Source: Thermoplasmata archaeon (GTDB lineage Archaea > Thermoplasmatota > Thermoplasmata > Methanomassiliicoccales > Methanomethylophilaceae). From it: a stretch of 64,000 nt of DNA. Position numbers and translations under genes: made by a program. The notes beneath the pieces are model-generated. The model worked only from the letters and a program-made list of their open reading frames with translations. It searched no databases and had not been told where the DNA came from. Below, in pieces: positions 52,960 to 62,071 of this stretch; positions within the stretch are counted from its first letter, which is position 1, and the number at the start of each line of letters is the position of its first letter. Where the stretch lies: positions 769,352 through 833,351 of the forward strand of contig SUTB01000001.1 of assembly GCA_015063125.1 (NCBI GenBank). The letters run 5' to 3'.

Positions 52960-52973
52960 CAGCAGGCTGTTTT
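52947..52973 (+). terminator. Terminator of argGH
   Basis: CCTGCTGTC / GACAGCAGG hairpin with a two-base loop, overlapping the argH stop codon, followed by CTGTTTTC. Confidence 0.7.
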
Positions 52974-52994
52974 CTGAGAAGATACCGAGGATAA

Positions 52995-53363
52995 TCAGTC
53001 GTAGTCGATACGGTCGTTATCCTTCACATCGAACTTGATGTTGGCAGCGGTCAGCATCTCGCTAATCCTGTCCGCGATGGGGACGAGGTCCGATGCCTTT
53101 CCGTAGGTCTTGATGTAGAACTCCTTGGAATCCATGGGGAAGACCAGTCTGACCTTTCCCTTCCTATTGTATCCCTCGGGCTTCCTGTTCATCTCGAGGT
53201 CGATGGTGTTGAGCTCTATCAGCATCTGCAGAAGTTCCTCCTCCTCAGGCATCTGATCGATCGACTCCAGGAACATCTTGAGGATATCGGGGAAAACAGG
53301 AGCCAAATCCTTGTAGTCTGATTTGCCTTTGAGGACGAAATGCTTACTGCTGACTTTCATCAT
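52995..53363 (-). CDS. Small soluble protein of unknown function
   Basis: 122 residues, mixed helix and strand, acidic, no Cys: KVSSKHFVLKGKSDYKDL, a helical middle part with DQMPEEEELLQMLI, then strands RKGKVRLVFPM and EFYIKTYG. I do not recognise the family. ATG 53363 follows an AT-rich TATA-like stretch (53381-53392, minus strand) by about 25 bases. It shares a 50-base divergent promoter region with thiDN. Confidence 0.6.
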   Translation of the reverse strand: MMKVSSKHFVLKGKSDYKDLAPVFPDILKMFLESIDQMPEEEELLQMLIELNTIDLEMNRKPEGYNRKGKVRLVFPMDSKEFYIKTYGKASDLVPIADRISEMLTAANIKFDVKDNDRIDYD

Positions 53364-53413
53364 TGCTCCAAAGCTAAGACTCTTTATTTATTGCTTTTGA
53401 TATGGGAAAAACA

Positions 53414-54700
53414 ATGAGAACAGCTCTTACTGTGGCAGGTTCCGACTCCATCGGAGGCGCAGGTGTCCAAGTGGACATCAAGGCCATGTCCGTAGTCGGC
53501 ATTCACGCCACATCAGTCATCACGGCCGTCACCGCCCAGAACACGCAGGGCGTCGATGGCATCTTCCCCATGCCTGTGGATTTCATCCAGGCCCAGCTCG
53601 AATCGGTGCTGAAGGACTGCGACATAAAGGCGGTCAAAACCGGTATGCTGTACAGCGCAGAGATCGTAGAGACGGTGGCGGACATCCTAGAGGACCATGA
53701 AGCCCCGCTTATCGTGGATCCCGTCATGATTTCGGGAACCGGATGCTCCCTATGCGAGGACGATTTCGTCAAGGCACTCAAGAAGAAACTCCTTCCCATA
53801 TGCGAACTCGTGACCCCGAACATGCATGAAGCTGAGACACTGGCAGGCATGAAGATCAGGAATGAGGACGACATCACACTCGCCTGCGAGCTTATAGGCA
53901 AACAGGGATCGTCCGTCCTGTTCAAAGGCGGCCATCTCAGAGGGCCCAAGGTTGTGGATTACCTGTACCTGTCATCAGAATTCAACAAGCTTGAGTATCC
54001 TCGTCTCAACAAGGCCGGACACGGCAGCGGATGCTGCCTCTCCGCTTACATAACCGCCAATATGGCGAAGGGACTGGACATCGTCAACGCGGTGATCAAG
54101 TCCAGGGACATGATCCAAGAATCCATCGCATCGCAGTACGCCATAGGCAAGGGTGACGTCGTCGTCAACCCGATGGTTAAGGTCAAAGGGGAATCGGACA
54201 AGTTCAAAATCCTCGATTCCCTGGATTCCGCGGCATCCAGGATCATCGACCTGATCCCCAATGAATTCGTCCCCAAAGCGGGAATGAACATCGCCTATGC
54301 GCTTAAGGATGCTGCCGGACCAGAGGAGATAGCGGCCATCGACAAGAGGATAGTCGTTCACAACGGAATCCTCAAGAAGAACGGTCCCGCCAAGTTCGGA
54401 GCCGCTGAGGGACTGTCCTACATCCTGCTTGAGATAATGAAGCACGACCCCAAATCCAGATGCATCATGAATCTCGCCTACAGGGACGACATCATCGACA
54501 TCATGGAAGAGGTCGGCATGACCGCCGTGAGTGTGGAGATGTCCAAGGACAAGATCTCCGAGGCCACGAAGAAGGCCGTCAGCCTTGCCGGAAAGGTGCC
54601 CGATGCCATTGTTGACAAGGGCTCCAAGAAGGACAGGACAATCAGGATCATCGCCAGGAACCCCGAACTCATGATGGAGAAGCTGGACAACATACTCTGA
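53414..54700 (+). CDS. thiDN: Bifunctional hydroxymethylpyrimidine (phosphate) kinase / ThiN-type thiamine phosphate synthase
   Basis: 428 residues. Residues 1-255 are ThiD: RTALTVAGSDSIGGAGVQVDIK, QLESVLKDCDIKAVKTGML and NKAGHGSGCCLSAYI. Residues 265-428 are ThiN: NEFVPKAGMNIAYAL, VHNGILKKNGPAKFGA, and the Lys-rich DAIVDKGSKKDRTIRI motif. ThiDN phosphorylates HMP twice and couples it to the thiazole phosphate. Another TMP synthase, thiE, lies at 57496. The start ATG 53414 fits the ThiD family better than ATG 53402 and follows the TATA-like tttattta by about 27 bases. Stop TGA, the exporter genes follow at seven bases. Confidence 0.92.
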   Translation: MRTALTVAGSDSIGGAGVQVDIKAMSVVGIHATSVITAVTAQNTQGVDGIFPMPVDFIQAQLESVLKDCDIKAVKTGMLYSAEIVETVADILEDHEAPLIVDPVMISGTGCSLCEDDFVKALKKKLLPICELVTPNMHEAETLAGMKIRNEDDITLACELIGKQGSSVLFKGGHLRGPKVVDYLYLSSEFNKLEYPRLNKAGHGSGCCLSAYITANMAKGLDIVNAVIKSRDMIQESIASQYAIGKGDVVVNPMVKVKGESDKFKILDSLDSAASRIIDLIPNEFVPKAGMNIAYALKDAAGPEEIAAIDKRIVVHNGILKKNGPAKFGAAEGLSYILLEIMKHDPKSRCIMNLAYRDDIIDIMEEVGMTAVSVEMSKDKISEATKKAVSLAGKVPDAIVDKGSKKDRTIRIIARNPELMMEKLDNIL

Positions 54701-54707
54701 GGACATC

Positions 54708-55571
54708 ATGGATACGGATGACGACTCCATTATCCGCTGCAGCGGGCTTGTCAAGAGATTCGGGAAGTTCACGGCAGTCGACGGGATAGACCTTGACATC
54801 AAGGAAGGGGAGATCTACGGATTCCTCGGACCCAACGGTGCCGGTAAGACTACCACGGTCCGCATGCTCACGACCATCGACGTTCCCGACGAGGGGCAGG
54901 TATGGATCGGCGGGCACGACACCCACTCCGATTTCATCGAGGCGAGAAAGCTGCTGGGGATCATACAGCAGCAGCACAGTCTGGACAAGGACCTCACCGT
55001 CAAGGAGAACATCATCCATCACGCACTCATGGAGAACCTGTCCTGGAAGGAATCCCACAGGCGCATGAACGAGCTGGCCGACCAGATGGAGCTCCATGAA
55101 TACATGAACAAGAAGGTCATGCACCTGTCCGGAGGCTGGAAGAAGAGGGTTGCCATCGTCTGCTCGCTCATCCATACCCCGAAGGTACTCTTCATGGACG
55201 AGCCCACGACCGGCTTGGACACACAGTCTAGGAACATGCTGTGGAAGCTCATACGCAACATCAACAAGACGGGCACCACCATATTCCTGACAACCCATTA
55301 CATCTTCGAGGCGGAATCGCTGTGCGACCGTATCGGGATCATCAACAAGGGGAAGATCATAGCCGAGGGAACACCCAAGGAGCTTAAGGAAAAGGTAGGA
55401 AACTTCACGCTGGTCACCGTCGATCCCGAAGGAAACGAGAACACCAGCTACTTCCAGGACCTGGCCCACGCCAAGAATGCCTCTCTCGATGTCCCGCCGG
55501 ACTGTAGCATATCGATACGCCGCACCAACCTTGAGGATGTCTTCCTGGAGCTTACCGGGAGGAAGATGTGA
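54708..55571 (+). CDS. ABC-2 type exporter ATP-binding protein (DrrA/NatA-like)
   Basis: 287 residues. Walker A GPNGAGKTT, signature LSGGWKKRVAIVCSL (Trp in place of a usual polar residue), Walker B VLFMDEPTTGLD and a C-terminal extension with NLEDVFLELTGRKM, typical of drug or polysaccharide exporters of the DrrA class. It is paired with the permease whose ATG overlaps its stop. Position seven bases after thiDN suggests co-transcription; thiamine or precursor transport is only a guess. ATG 54708, stop TGA. Confidence 0.9.
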   Translation: MDTDDDSIIRCSGLVKRFGKFTAVDGIDLDIKEGEIYGFLGPNGAGKTTTVRMLTTIDVPDEGQVWIGGHDTHSDFIEARKLLGIIQQQHSLDKDLTVKENIIHHALMENLSWKESHRRMNELADQMELHEYMNKKVMHLSGGWKKRVAIVCSLIHTPKVLFMDEPTTGLDTQSRNMLWKLIRNINKTGTTIFLTTHYIFEAESLCDRIGIINKGKIIAEGTPKELKEKVGNFTLVTVDPEGNENTSYFQDLAHAKNASLDVPPDCSISIRRTNLEDVFLELTGRKM

Positions 55572-56308
55572 TGTACAACATCTTCTCCGAGATCTTCAGA
55601 GTGGCGTACGGCGACCTGGTCTACATGAAGCACAATGCGATTCAGACCCTGGTCTCCACTCTGGTGGGTCCGTTGCTATATCTCATCGCCTTCGGTTACG
55701 GTATGCGCGCAGGCGACTCGGAATACATCGCGTATGTCATACCCGGTATCGTCGCGATATCCTCCATGAACTCAGGATTCTCTTCCTCATCGCAGAAGAT
55801 AGTCATCCAGAGGCTCTTCCATACCAGCTTCGACGAGCTCATCCTCTGCCCTATGCATACCCCTTCGATAATCTTCGGTAAATGCCTGATGGGGATCATA
55901 AGGGGACTCATCGGTGGGGTCATAATCATCTGCCTCGGAATGCTGCTTACATCCGGGCTGCACATAACTGCAGAACTGATCCTGACGATGATCCTTTCGA
56001 GCGTGATGTTCTCATTGCTCGGAGTGGCCGCTGGATTGCTGGCTGACTCTACCCCCACATTGATGATGTTCAACAGCCTGATCATCCTCCCGATGTCGTT
56101 CATGTGCGGCACCCTGTTCGATGTGAGCGCACTTCCGGACATCATATCCTCGATAATCTGGGCGCTTCCGTTGACTCACACCACCACGGTCATGCGTGAA
56201 GCAGCGAACTGCCTGCCGATGGATGGGATCTCGATCCTTGTGATCATGATATACATCGTATCGTTCTATGCAATCTGCCATTACGTGATCAGGAAGAAGC
56301 TCTACTGA
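55571..56308 (+). CDS. ABC-2 type permease
   Basis: 245 residues with six helices, of the DrrB/NodJ type, including SSSQKIVIQRLFHTSFDEL and LPMSFMCGTLFDVSALPD regions that match ABC-2 transporters. Starts with ATG 55571 overlapping the ATPase stop (TGATG). It forms the membrane half of the exporter. Stop TGA; a short AGATGAA/TTCATCT hairpin follows. Confidence 0.88.
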   Translation: MYNIFSEIFRVAYGDLVYMKHNAIQTLVSTLVGPLLYLIAFGYGMRAGDSEYIAYVIPGIVAISSMNSGFSSSSQKIVIQRLFHTSFDELILCPMHTPSIIFGKCLMGIIRGLIGGVIIICLGMLLTSGLHITAELILTMILSSVMFSLLGVAAGLLADSTPTLMMFNSLIILPMSFMCGTLFDVSALPDIISSIIWALPLTHTTTVMREAANCLPMDGISILVIMIYIVSFYAICHYVIRKKLY

Positions 56309-56451
56309 ACATGCAGAAGATGAAATTCATCTGCAGACAGCCGTTGCGAATAGCTTTCTCGGACTGCGAACAACGCACGGATGCAGTAGATGATTAATTC
56401 AAGAATCGATGACAGAATTGATCCGACCTCAGGTCGTAAGAGGATTGGTTA
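56309..56451. other. Short intergenic stretch
   Basis: It contains the AGATGAA-a-TTCATCT hairpin (56319-56333) just after the permease stop and then no gene that I can support; a 28-codon ORF from 56311 to 56396 looks incidental. Confidence 0.4.
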
Positions 56452-56474
56452 CCCCCGGGCTGATGCCCGGGGGG
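56452..56474 (-). terminator. Terminator of the FKBP gene
   Basis: Nine-base perfect stem CCCCCGGGC / GCCCGGGGG with a four-base loop, ten bases after the FKBP stop (minus strand). Confidence 0.75.
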
Positions 56475-56484
56475 ATGACTGTTC

Positions 56485-57372
56485 TCACTCGATGGTCAAA
56501 ACTTTGATCTCGAAGAACAGAGGCTGGTTGACACGCTCTGCTCCTTCTTTGTAGATGATGTCGGAACCATCGATGTTGGTGATGTAGATGGTCTTGGTTC
56601 CGAGGTCGAGCTTGATCATCTGAATCTCGGTTGAACCGACCTTCACAGGGTTCTTGATCTCTATGTCGTAGGTGATCTTTCCGCTGGAGACGGTCTTGAC
56701 CTTGTAGTTGACGACGGTGTCTCCGGACTTGTAGACCTCGTAGGTCTCTCCTGCCTCGGGGACGTAAGTGATCAGGACAGCGTTGCCCATGTCGGTGTAG
56801 GATGCGTATGCGTCCCACTTGTACTTGGAAACGAACTTGACCTCTCCGTTGTCCTTGAGGGTAACGTCGGGGTATGCGGCTGCGAAGTCCGTCTTGGTCA
56901 TGGTGACGGTTGTGGACATCACATTGCCGGAAGTGTTGAGGTATCCTTCTGTGGATGCTCCGATGTATCCCTGGGCTGCGGTGAGCTCGATCTTGTACTT
57001 GTCGCCGACCTTGTGGCCGATGACGGATTCCTCGAATGCCTTCAGCATAGTTCCGTTACCGATTGTGAACTCGAGAGGTGAATAGGAGGTCTTCGCCGTG
57101 TAGTCGTTGGATTTGGCGATGTTCGTGTCGTTACCGATGCTGGAAACGTTGGTGTCGAATACGACGGCATAGGTTCCTCCGTACTCGTCATAGAATGTTC
57201 CTGTGTACTCCACAGTCACTTTGTCTCCATTCGATGCCGTCTTTTCCCCACTGGGGAACCATTCATCGGACACGAAGCATCCGATGACAACGACGGCTGC
57301 AACCAAGAAGATGACACCACAGACCAACATGATCGGGTCCCTATCTTTTCTGACAGTCTTATCGCCAGCCAT
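56485..57372 (-). CDS. Membrane-anchored, exported FKBP-type peptidyl-prolyl isomerase
   Basis: 295 residues. A single helix (about residues 14-36) is followed by an FKBP domain: GDKVTVEYTGTFYDEYGG, VVFDTN, YSPLEFTIGNGTMLKAFEESVIGHKVGDKYKIEL, and AAQGYIG. A 60-residue insertion (after STEGYLNTSG) resembles the IF insertion of archaeal SlyD-like FKBPs, and a further C-terminal domain of about 90 residues follows. Topology places it outside the membrane, where it would fold exported proteins. ATG 57372 follows the TATA element at about 57398-57407 by 27-30 bases; TTG 57381 is an alternative. Stop TGA. Confidence 0.88.
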   Translation of the reverse strand: MAGDKTVRKDRDPIMLVCGVIFLVAAVVVIGCFVSDEWFPSGEKTASNGDKVTVEYTGTFYDEYGGTYAVVFDTNVSSIGNDTNIAKSNDYTAKTSYSPLEFTIGNGTMLKAFEESVIGHKVGDKYKIELTAAQGYIGASTEGYLNTSGNVMSTTVTMTKTDFAAAYPDVTLKDNGEVKFVSKYKWDAYASYTDMGNAVLITYVPEAGETYEVYKSGDTVVNYKVKTVSSGKITYDIEIKNPVKVGSTEIQMIKLDLGTKTIYITNIDGSDIIYKEGAERVNQPLFFEIKVLTIE

Positions 57373-57495
57373 TTTAACCAAGCAACCGATTCAAAACCCT
57401 GTATAAAAGTCCTATGCCTTTTCTATTAAGTAGAATAAAAAAGAAAGGGAATCGAGCCCGAATCAGTTATGTATGACACCGGGGATAGACATACC

Positions 57496-58119
57496 ATGTT
57501 CGACCTGTATGTCGTGACCGATGAATCTCTCTCCAAGGGACGCTCTAATGTCGAGATCGCAAGGCTCGCCTATGAGGGCGGTGCCGATGTTGTGCAGCTG
57601 AGGATGAAGGATTCGACCAAGGAGGACATGCTCAGGGACGCCCTCAAGATCAAGGAGATCGCTGACGACTACAGCAGATATTTCTTCGTCAACGACAACG
57701 TGGAAGTCGCTGTGGAATCAGAGGCAGACGGCATACATCTGGGACAGTCGGATATGCCTCTGGAGAAGGCATCGGAGATCGTGGGCGGTAAGATGCTCAT
57801 CGGCATCTCCGTCACGACCGTCGATGAAGCGATAAAAGCCTACAACGGAGGGGCCGCCTACGTCGGTGTCGGATCCATCTTCAACACCTCTACGAAGCTT
57901 GATGCGACCCAAGGTCTCGGACTTGATGCAATCTACAGGATCAGACAGGCCGTCGATATCCCGATCGTGGCCATCGGCGGTATCAACAAAGGCAACATCC
58001 AGGACGTCATCAGGGCTGGTGCGGACTGCGCCGCCGTGGTGTCCGCTGTGGTCAGCCAGGATGATGTAGTCAAAGCGGCTCACGACCTCAGGGACCTCAT
58101 AATCAAAGCCAAGCTTTGA
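57496..58119 (+). CDS. thiE: Thiamine-phosphate synthase
   Basis: 207 residues forming a TIM barrel: DLYVVTDE, VVQLRMKD, FVNDNVEVAVESEADGIHLGQ, IGISVTTVDEAIKAYNGGAAYVGVGSIFNT, PIVAIGGI. ThiE joins HMP-PP and thiazole phosphate to thiamine phosphate. It is redundant with the ThiN domain in thiDN. The start is uncertain: ATG 57496 (MFDLYV) fits the family and has GGGGAT ten bases upstream, ATG 57469 is about 30 bases after a TATA-like agaataaaaaag. Stop TGA. Confidence 0.93.
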   Translation: MFDLYVVTDESLSKGRSNVEIARLAYEGGADVVQLRMKDSTKEDMLRDALKIKEIADDYSRYFFVNDNVEVAVESEADGIHLGQSDMPLEKASEIVGGKMLIGISVTTVDEAIKAYNGGAAYVGVGSIFNTSTKLDATQGLGLDAIYRIRQAVDIPIVAIGGINKGNIQDVIRAGADCAAVVSAVVSQDDVVKAAHDLRDLIIKAKL

Positions 58120-58149
58120 TTCGCACATCGTCCGTACAAACTGGGGTGC

Positions 58150-58163
58150 TCTTAAAATATAAT
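58150..58163 (+). promoter_or_regulatory. TATA box for the membrane-tethered regulator
   Basis: cttaaaatataatt, centred about 27 bases before ATG 58182; fits leaderless transcription. Confidence 0.6.
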
Positions 58164-58181
58164 TAAAAAAATACCCCTATC

Positions 58182-60650
58182 ATGGGCGCACAGGATGAGT
58201 ATCTACGCAATTTCTGCATCCTACTGACCGACAAAGGTGTCGTTCCCCTCACGGATCCCCTGCAGATAGCAGTCTACAACAGCCTGCTCCAGGGAATGAA
58301 GAGACCGAGCGATCTCACATCGGAGCTCAATCTGAGCTCATCGTCTCTGCACTTCATCATCGACAAGATGGCCGAGAACGGGATAATCGACAGGACCAAA
58401 CCGGAGTCCGACAAGAAGACCGTCTACTACTCCACCAACGCTAAGGTCCTGGCCAGTTCCACGGAGACCAACGACAGGCTCAGGAACGTCTCTCAGAAGA
58501 CATTCGTCGATCCGCTCAAGAACTACAAGGGACTCTCCACATTGTCCAACATGCTGGACTGCTACATGTCCGAGATCGGTGTGGACATCGACCCTCTCAA
58601 GATGAAGTACGCCGACGCCCTGGCGGACTCCATCGAGATGGAGAAGGCCGGAATGGAGGATGCCGTGATGAACGTCAGGGACATCTTCTCCAGGATCACA
58701 GGCCACAGTTTCTCCGTATTCTCGTTCTCCCCTCTGACCCTGGTGGTCACCGGCGACGAGAACATCATGGACAAATCCAAGATCCTGATGGAATTCGTCA
58801 TCAGGCTCATCGAGAACTCCACTGGAAGGACCTACAAGATCGTCAGCACAGAGCCCTTCAACGGCGCAGACAACATGATCAAGGTCACCATGGACCGCAC
58901 AGAGAAGGTGGAAGAGCCCTACATGAACACCAGCCTCCACCACAAGGATGCCGATCGCTTCCTCATGGTCGACGTTGACGGATCGGCCGGTCTGATGACC
59001 AGCGACGTCCAGATCGATATCATCAACGCCATCTACGAGAGACCCCTGTGCATCACGGACATAGTCACCAAGGTCGACTCCCCAAGGTCGACCATCACTT
59101 CGAACCTGCTCAGGATGGTTGAGGAGGGAGTCATCTCAGTCTTCTACTCCGAATCAGGTTCAGCATACTACGGGCTCGCATGCTCAATACTGCTCAAGAA
59201 ATCCCGCCCAATCTCCTACGACAGATCCGAGATGGACGAGGTCCTGGACAAGATCAAGGACAAGGAGGGCGGATTCATGGAAGGCCAGTTGCTGTACACA
59301 TTGGCCCTTCTGAAGATGTACGGATTCGATTCCGAGTACACCATGGTCGTCCTGGGAGCCAAGTACATGAGGGCATCCGGATCCATGGATGTGCAGGGCA
59401 GCTTCGACACCTACTTCGGAAAGATGTCGGACATAGCCCAGGCGATCGGACTTTCACTGAACATCGTTTCCGTCTACCCCCTAACGATAGGAATCTCCAG
59501 CAGGGACCCTGACTCGGAGATGTCGCAGGCGATGACATTCATCAAGGGAATGGCCCACCAGGGACTGGAGATGGCCAGCAGCGGAATATTCGTCAGAAGC
59601 TCGGAGGAGAGCGCGACGAACGAGAACATCTCGTTCAAGGAGATCTACCCCTCACTCAGCATGAAACCCGTGAAGGGAGTCATGATCGAGAACCTGTCCC
59701 CTGCGCCTTCCGCGAAGAAGCGTACATCATCTGTCAAGACAGCCCTGCTCAACCGCAGCAAGAAGGACAGTACACAGTCCACGAGATCGGTCAGGTACAT
59801 CACCGCGGCCGTGTTCATGGTGATGCTCTCAGCCATATTGGTGTTCGGAGCGACAGGAACCGGTTCGGATCTCAGCGCAGAGACGTTCGAGCTCACTGTC
59901 GACAGCTCGCTCGAGTACACTGTGTACGACGAGGACGGCAACGAACTCACCTACCCGTACAGCGCCCAGGCCGGAGATACGCTCTCCCTGGTCCTCGACG
60001 ATCCGACGGATATCGGTTACGTGAGGAACGGGATGGCATTCCTGATGTCCCCTGCGGACAACGGAGTATACAGCATCAAGATGAATTCGGACCTGAACCT
60101 GGTCCCCCTTTTCGACGTCTCCGACCTGACGGAGATGGATTGCACATTCTCCCTCTACTGCTCGGAGAAGGCCATAGTTCTGGACACAAGCTCCGCACTT
60201 AAGGAGAACGAGAAGTACAGGAGCTCGGAGAGCTATATGGAGCTGACCGGAGGATTGTACGTCTCGGCCAACAATGCGATTAAGGTCACAGCCAAGGACG
60301 GCTACTATATCGCCAGCAACGATGAGAGCGAGAAGGACAAGATCCTCCCCAGCCGTTTCTGCAACAGCACCAACTTCAGGGATATGAGCATCAACGAGAT
60401 CCCCGTTGAGACCAGGACGATCTACCTGGACAACGGCCCGCTGCTTTACGGCGACCAGCTCATCGAGGATGAGCTCGTGGTTCCCGGAGATGCGAAGAAG
60501 ATCGGTCCGATGAAGATCGTAGGCGACAAGAACGTCATGGTCAAGGTCAACGGCAAGGCTGTGGAGCTGGACAACGACAACTCCTTCATCATCATCCTCG
60601 AGCCCGGAGTGGAAACCCACATCACGGTGGAAGAGAAGAACTTCTACTGA
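58182..60650 (+). CDS. Membrane-tethered regulator with two winged-helix domains and an extracellular domain
   Basis: 822 residues. Winged helix 1 (about 25-75, PSDLTSELNLSSSSLHFIIDKM) and winged helix 2 (about 275-345, CITDIVTKVDSPRSTITSNLL then VISVFYSESGSAYYGL) are ArsR/MarR-like, each followed by a cytoplasmic domain of 150-200 residues. One transmembrane helix lies near 538-556 (YITAAVFMVMLSAILVFGA). The last 265 residues lie outside. The layout implies a one-component sensor that sits in the membrane with its DNA-binding part inside and its sensing part outside. Leaderless ATG 58182. Stop TGA; the next gene encodes another membrane protein with a large exterior domain. Confidence 0.75.
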   Translation: MGAQDEYLRNFCILLTDKGVVPLTDPLQIAVYNSLLQGMKRPSDLTSELNLSSSSLHFIIDKMAENGIIDRTKPESDKKTVYYSTNAKVLASSTETNDRLRNVSQKTFVDPLKNYKGLSTLSNMLDCYMSEIGVDIDPLKMKYADALADSIEMEKAGMEDAVMNVRDIFSRITGHSFSVFSFSPLTLVVTGDENIMDKSKILMEFVIRLIENSTGRTYKIVSTEPFNGADNMIKVTMDRTEKVEEPYMNTSLHHKDADRFLMVDVDGSAGLMTSDVQIDIINAIYERPLCITDIVTKVDSPRSTITSNLLRMVEEGVISVFYSESGSAYYGLACSILLKKSRPISYDRSEMDEVLDKIKDKEGGFMEGQLLYTLALLKMYGFDSEYTMVVLGAKYMRASGSMDVQGSFDTYFGKMSDIAQAIGLSLNIVSVYPLTIGISSRDPDSEMSQAMTFIKGMAHQGLEMASSGIFVRSSEESATNENISFKEIYPSLSMKPVKGVMIENLSPAPSAKKRTSSVKTALLNRSKKDSTQSTRSVRYITAAVFMVMLSAILVFGATGTGSDLSAETFELTVDSSLEYTVYDEDGNELTYPYSAQAGDTLSLVLDDPTDIGYVRNGMAFLMSPADNGVYSIKMNSDLNLVPLFDVSDLTEMDCTFSLYCSEKAIVLDTSSALKENEKYRSSESYMELTGGLYVSANNAIKVTAKDGYYIASNDESEKDKILPSRFCNSTNFRDMSINEIPVETRTIYLDNGPLLYGDQLIEDELVVPGDAKKIGPMKIVGDKNVMVKVNGKAVELDNDNSFIIILEPGVETHITVEEKNFY

Positions 60651-60729
60651 TCTTGCACACATTCCGACAGACCAGCGCATAGTATTATTACACCGTCAGG
60701 TCTCGAAGCCACTAGGAGCGTGAACATGC

Positions 60730-62025
60730 ATGGCCGCAAACAAGCACACCGACAAGGGATTCTGCCCTTTCTGCGGTAACGAGTTCCTCGGCGACCATGA
60801 CAACTGTCCTTTCTGCGGTCAGGACCTCAGACAATACAAGGATGACCTCGGCCCTATCATGGAGACCATCCAGACCAGGACCAACATCGACATGAAGAGC
60901 CCCAAGGTCAGGATCACCATGTCAATCATCCTGTTCGTTTTGGTGTTCGCAGGCGCCCTGGTGGCATTCGACTACTATGAGACTCACATGCAGCCTGAAC
61001 CCGAACCGGTGGCGGAAGGAATCATGGTGGACATCAAGACCAACGGTTACATCGACCTGACCGGCGACTTCGCGAACTACGACCTTAACCTCCTGCCCAC
61101 CTACGACCCCGACCTCAAGCTCACCATCAGCCTCAGCGATAAGTACGTGGGCAAATACAACAAGATAATATGGGTCGTCCAAACGGATGCCTACAACCAT
61201 ACGAACGCCAAGAATCCATTCTACCAGAAGGTCACCAAGGACATCGCCGATTCCGACAACATCTACAGCGTGACATGGGACAACGTCTCCATAGGGAGAT
61301 TCTGGATCACTGCCGACTGCTATGGCGAATCCGGAGATTACGATGTGTTCATCGGCAAGGGAGTGTACTATGGGAAGTACACGACAACCTACTCTTGGGA
61401 ATACGACGGCACCGTCAATTCCTTCGAGTACACCATGTCTTCCGATGAGGTGAAGAACTGCCTAAACGTGGACCTCAGCAGCCGGCTGGACGAACAGTCG
61501 AAGACCTCGATGACGAAGTACGTGGTCGATAGCCTCTCCGTGGAAACCCTTAACGATCAGCTGAGATCGCTGTTCAACAAGAACTACAGGGATTCGCAGG
61601 CCAAATATGCGGACTTCGTCCTCTCTTTCGTGCAGAACTGCTTTCCCAACGTGTTCGACAGCTTCAACTACCGTGTCAACGACTACTGGGCATACCCGAC
61701 GGAGACCCTGCTCTGGGGATGCGGCGATGACGAGGACAGGGCCATCCTGTACTGCTCCATCATGAAGAGGGAGGGCAAGGATGTTGGCCTGCTGTTCCTG
61801 CCGGAGACCACGATCGCCGCTGTGGACGTCGATCTCACCGACAGCCCCATATCTGCTTACGCCAAAGGGGTCAGGGGAGTCTACAGCCTGTACATCGTGG
61901 CCGATACCAGCTCTGACCTGGGGCTCGGAGAGCTCAGGCCTTACTACGATGTCTCCGACAATGGAAGGATCCTCTACTACAACGGCGAGGAGATCCACGG
62001 ACGCTACGGATTAGAGGTCGTGTGA
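60730..62025 (+). CDS. Zinc-ribbon membrane protein with an inactive-looking transglutaminase fold
   Basis: 431 residues. A zinc ribbon (CPFCGNEF...CPFCGQDL), a transmembrane helix near 62-80, and a large exterior domain. Near residue 320-355, AYPTETLLWGCGDDEDRAIL..SIMKREGKDVGLLFLP aligns with the transglutaminase-like motif (YP.ETL..G.GDC(E/D)D.A), but the catalytic Cys position is Asp334; a Cys stands three residues earlier (331), and no downstream catalytic His is obvious. It is probably a structural or binding member of the family. ATG 60730 has AGGAG 11 bases upstream. Stop TGA. Confidence 0.7.
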   Translation: MAANKHTDKGFCPFCGNEFLGDHDNCPFCGQDLRQYKDDLGPIMETIQTRTNIDMKSPKVRITMSIILFVLVFAGALVAFDYYETHMQPEPEPVAEGIMVDIKTNGYIDLTGDFANYDLNLLPTYDPDLKLTISLSDKYVGKYNKIIWVVQTDAYNHTNAKNPFYQKVTKDIADSDNIYSVTWDNVSIGRFWITADCYGESGDYDVFIGKGVYYGKYTTTYSWEYDGTVNSFEYTMSSDEVKNCLNVDLSSRLDEQSKTSMTKYVVDSLSVETLNDQLRSLFNKNYRDSQAKYADFVLSFVQNCFPNVFDSFNYRVNDYWAYPTETLLWGCGDDEDRAILYCSIMKREGKDVGLLFLPETTIAAVDVDLTDSPISAYAKGVRGVYSLYIVADTSSDLGLGELRPYYDVSDNGRILYYNGEEIHGRYGLEVV

Positions 62026-62071
62026 AACAATCAGACCACCTTTTTTATAGGCCGATTATGTCGCTTCCTCC

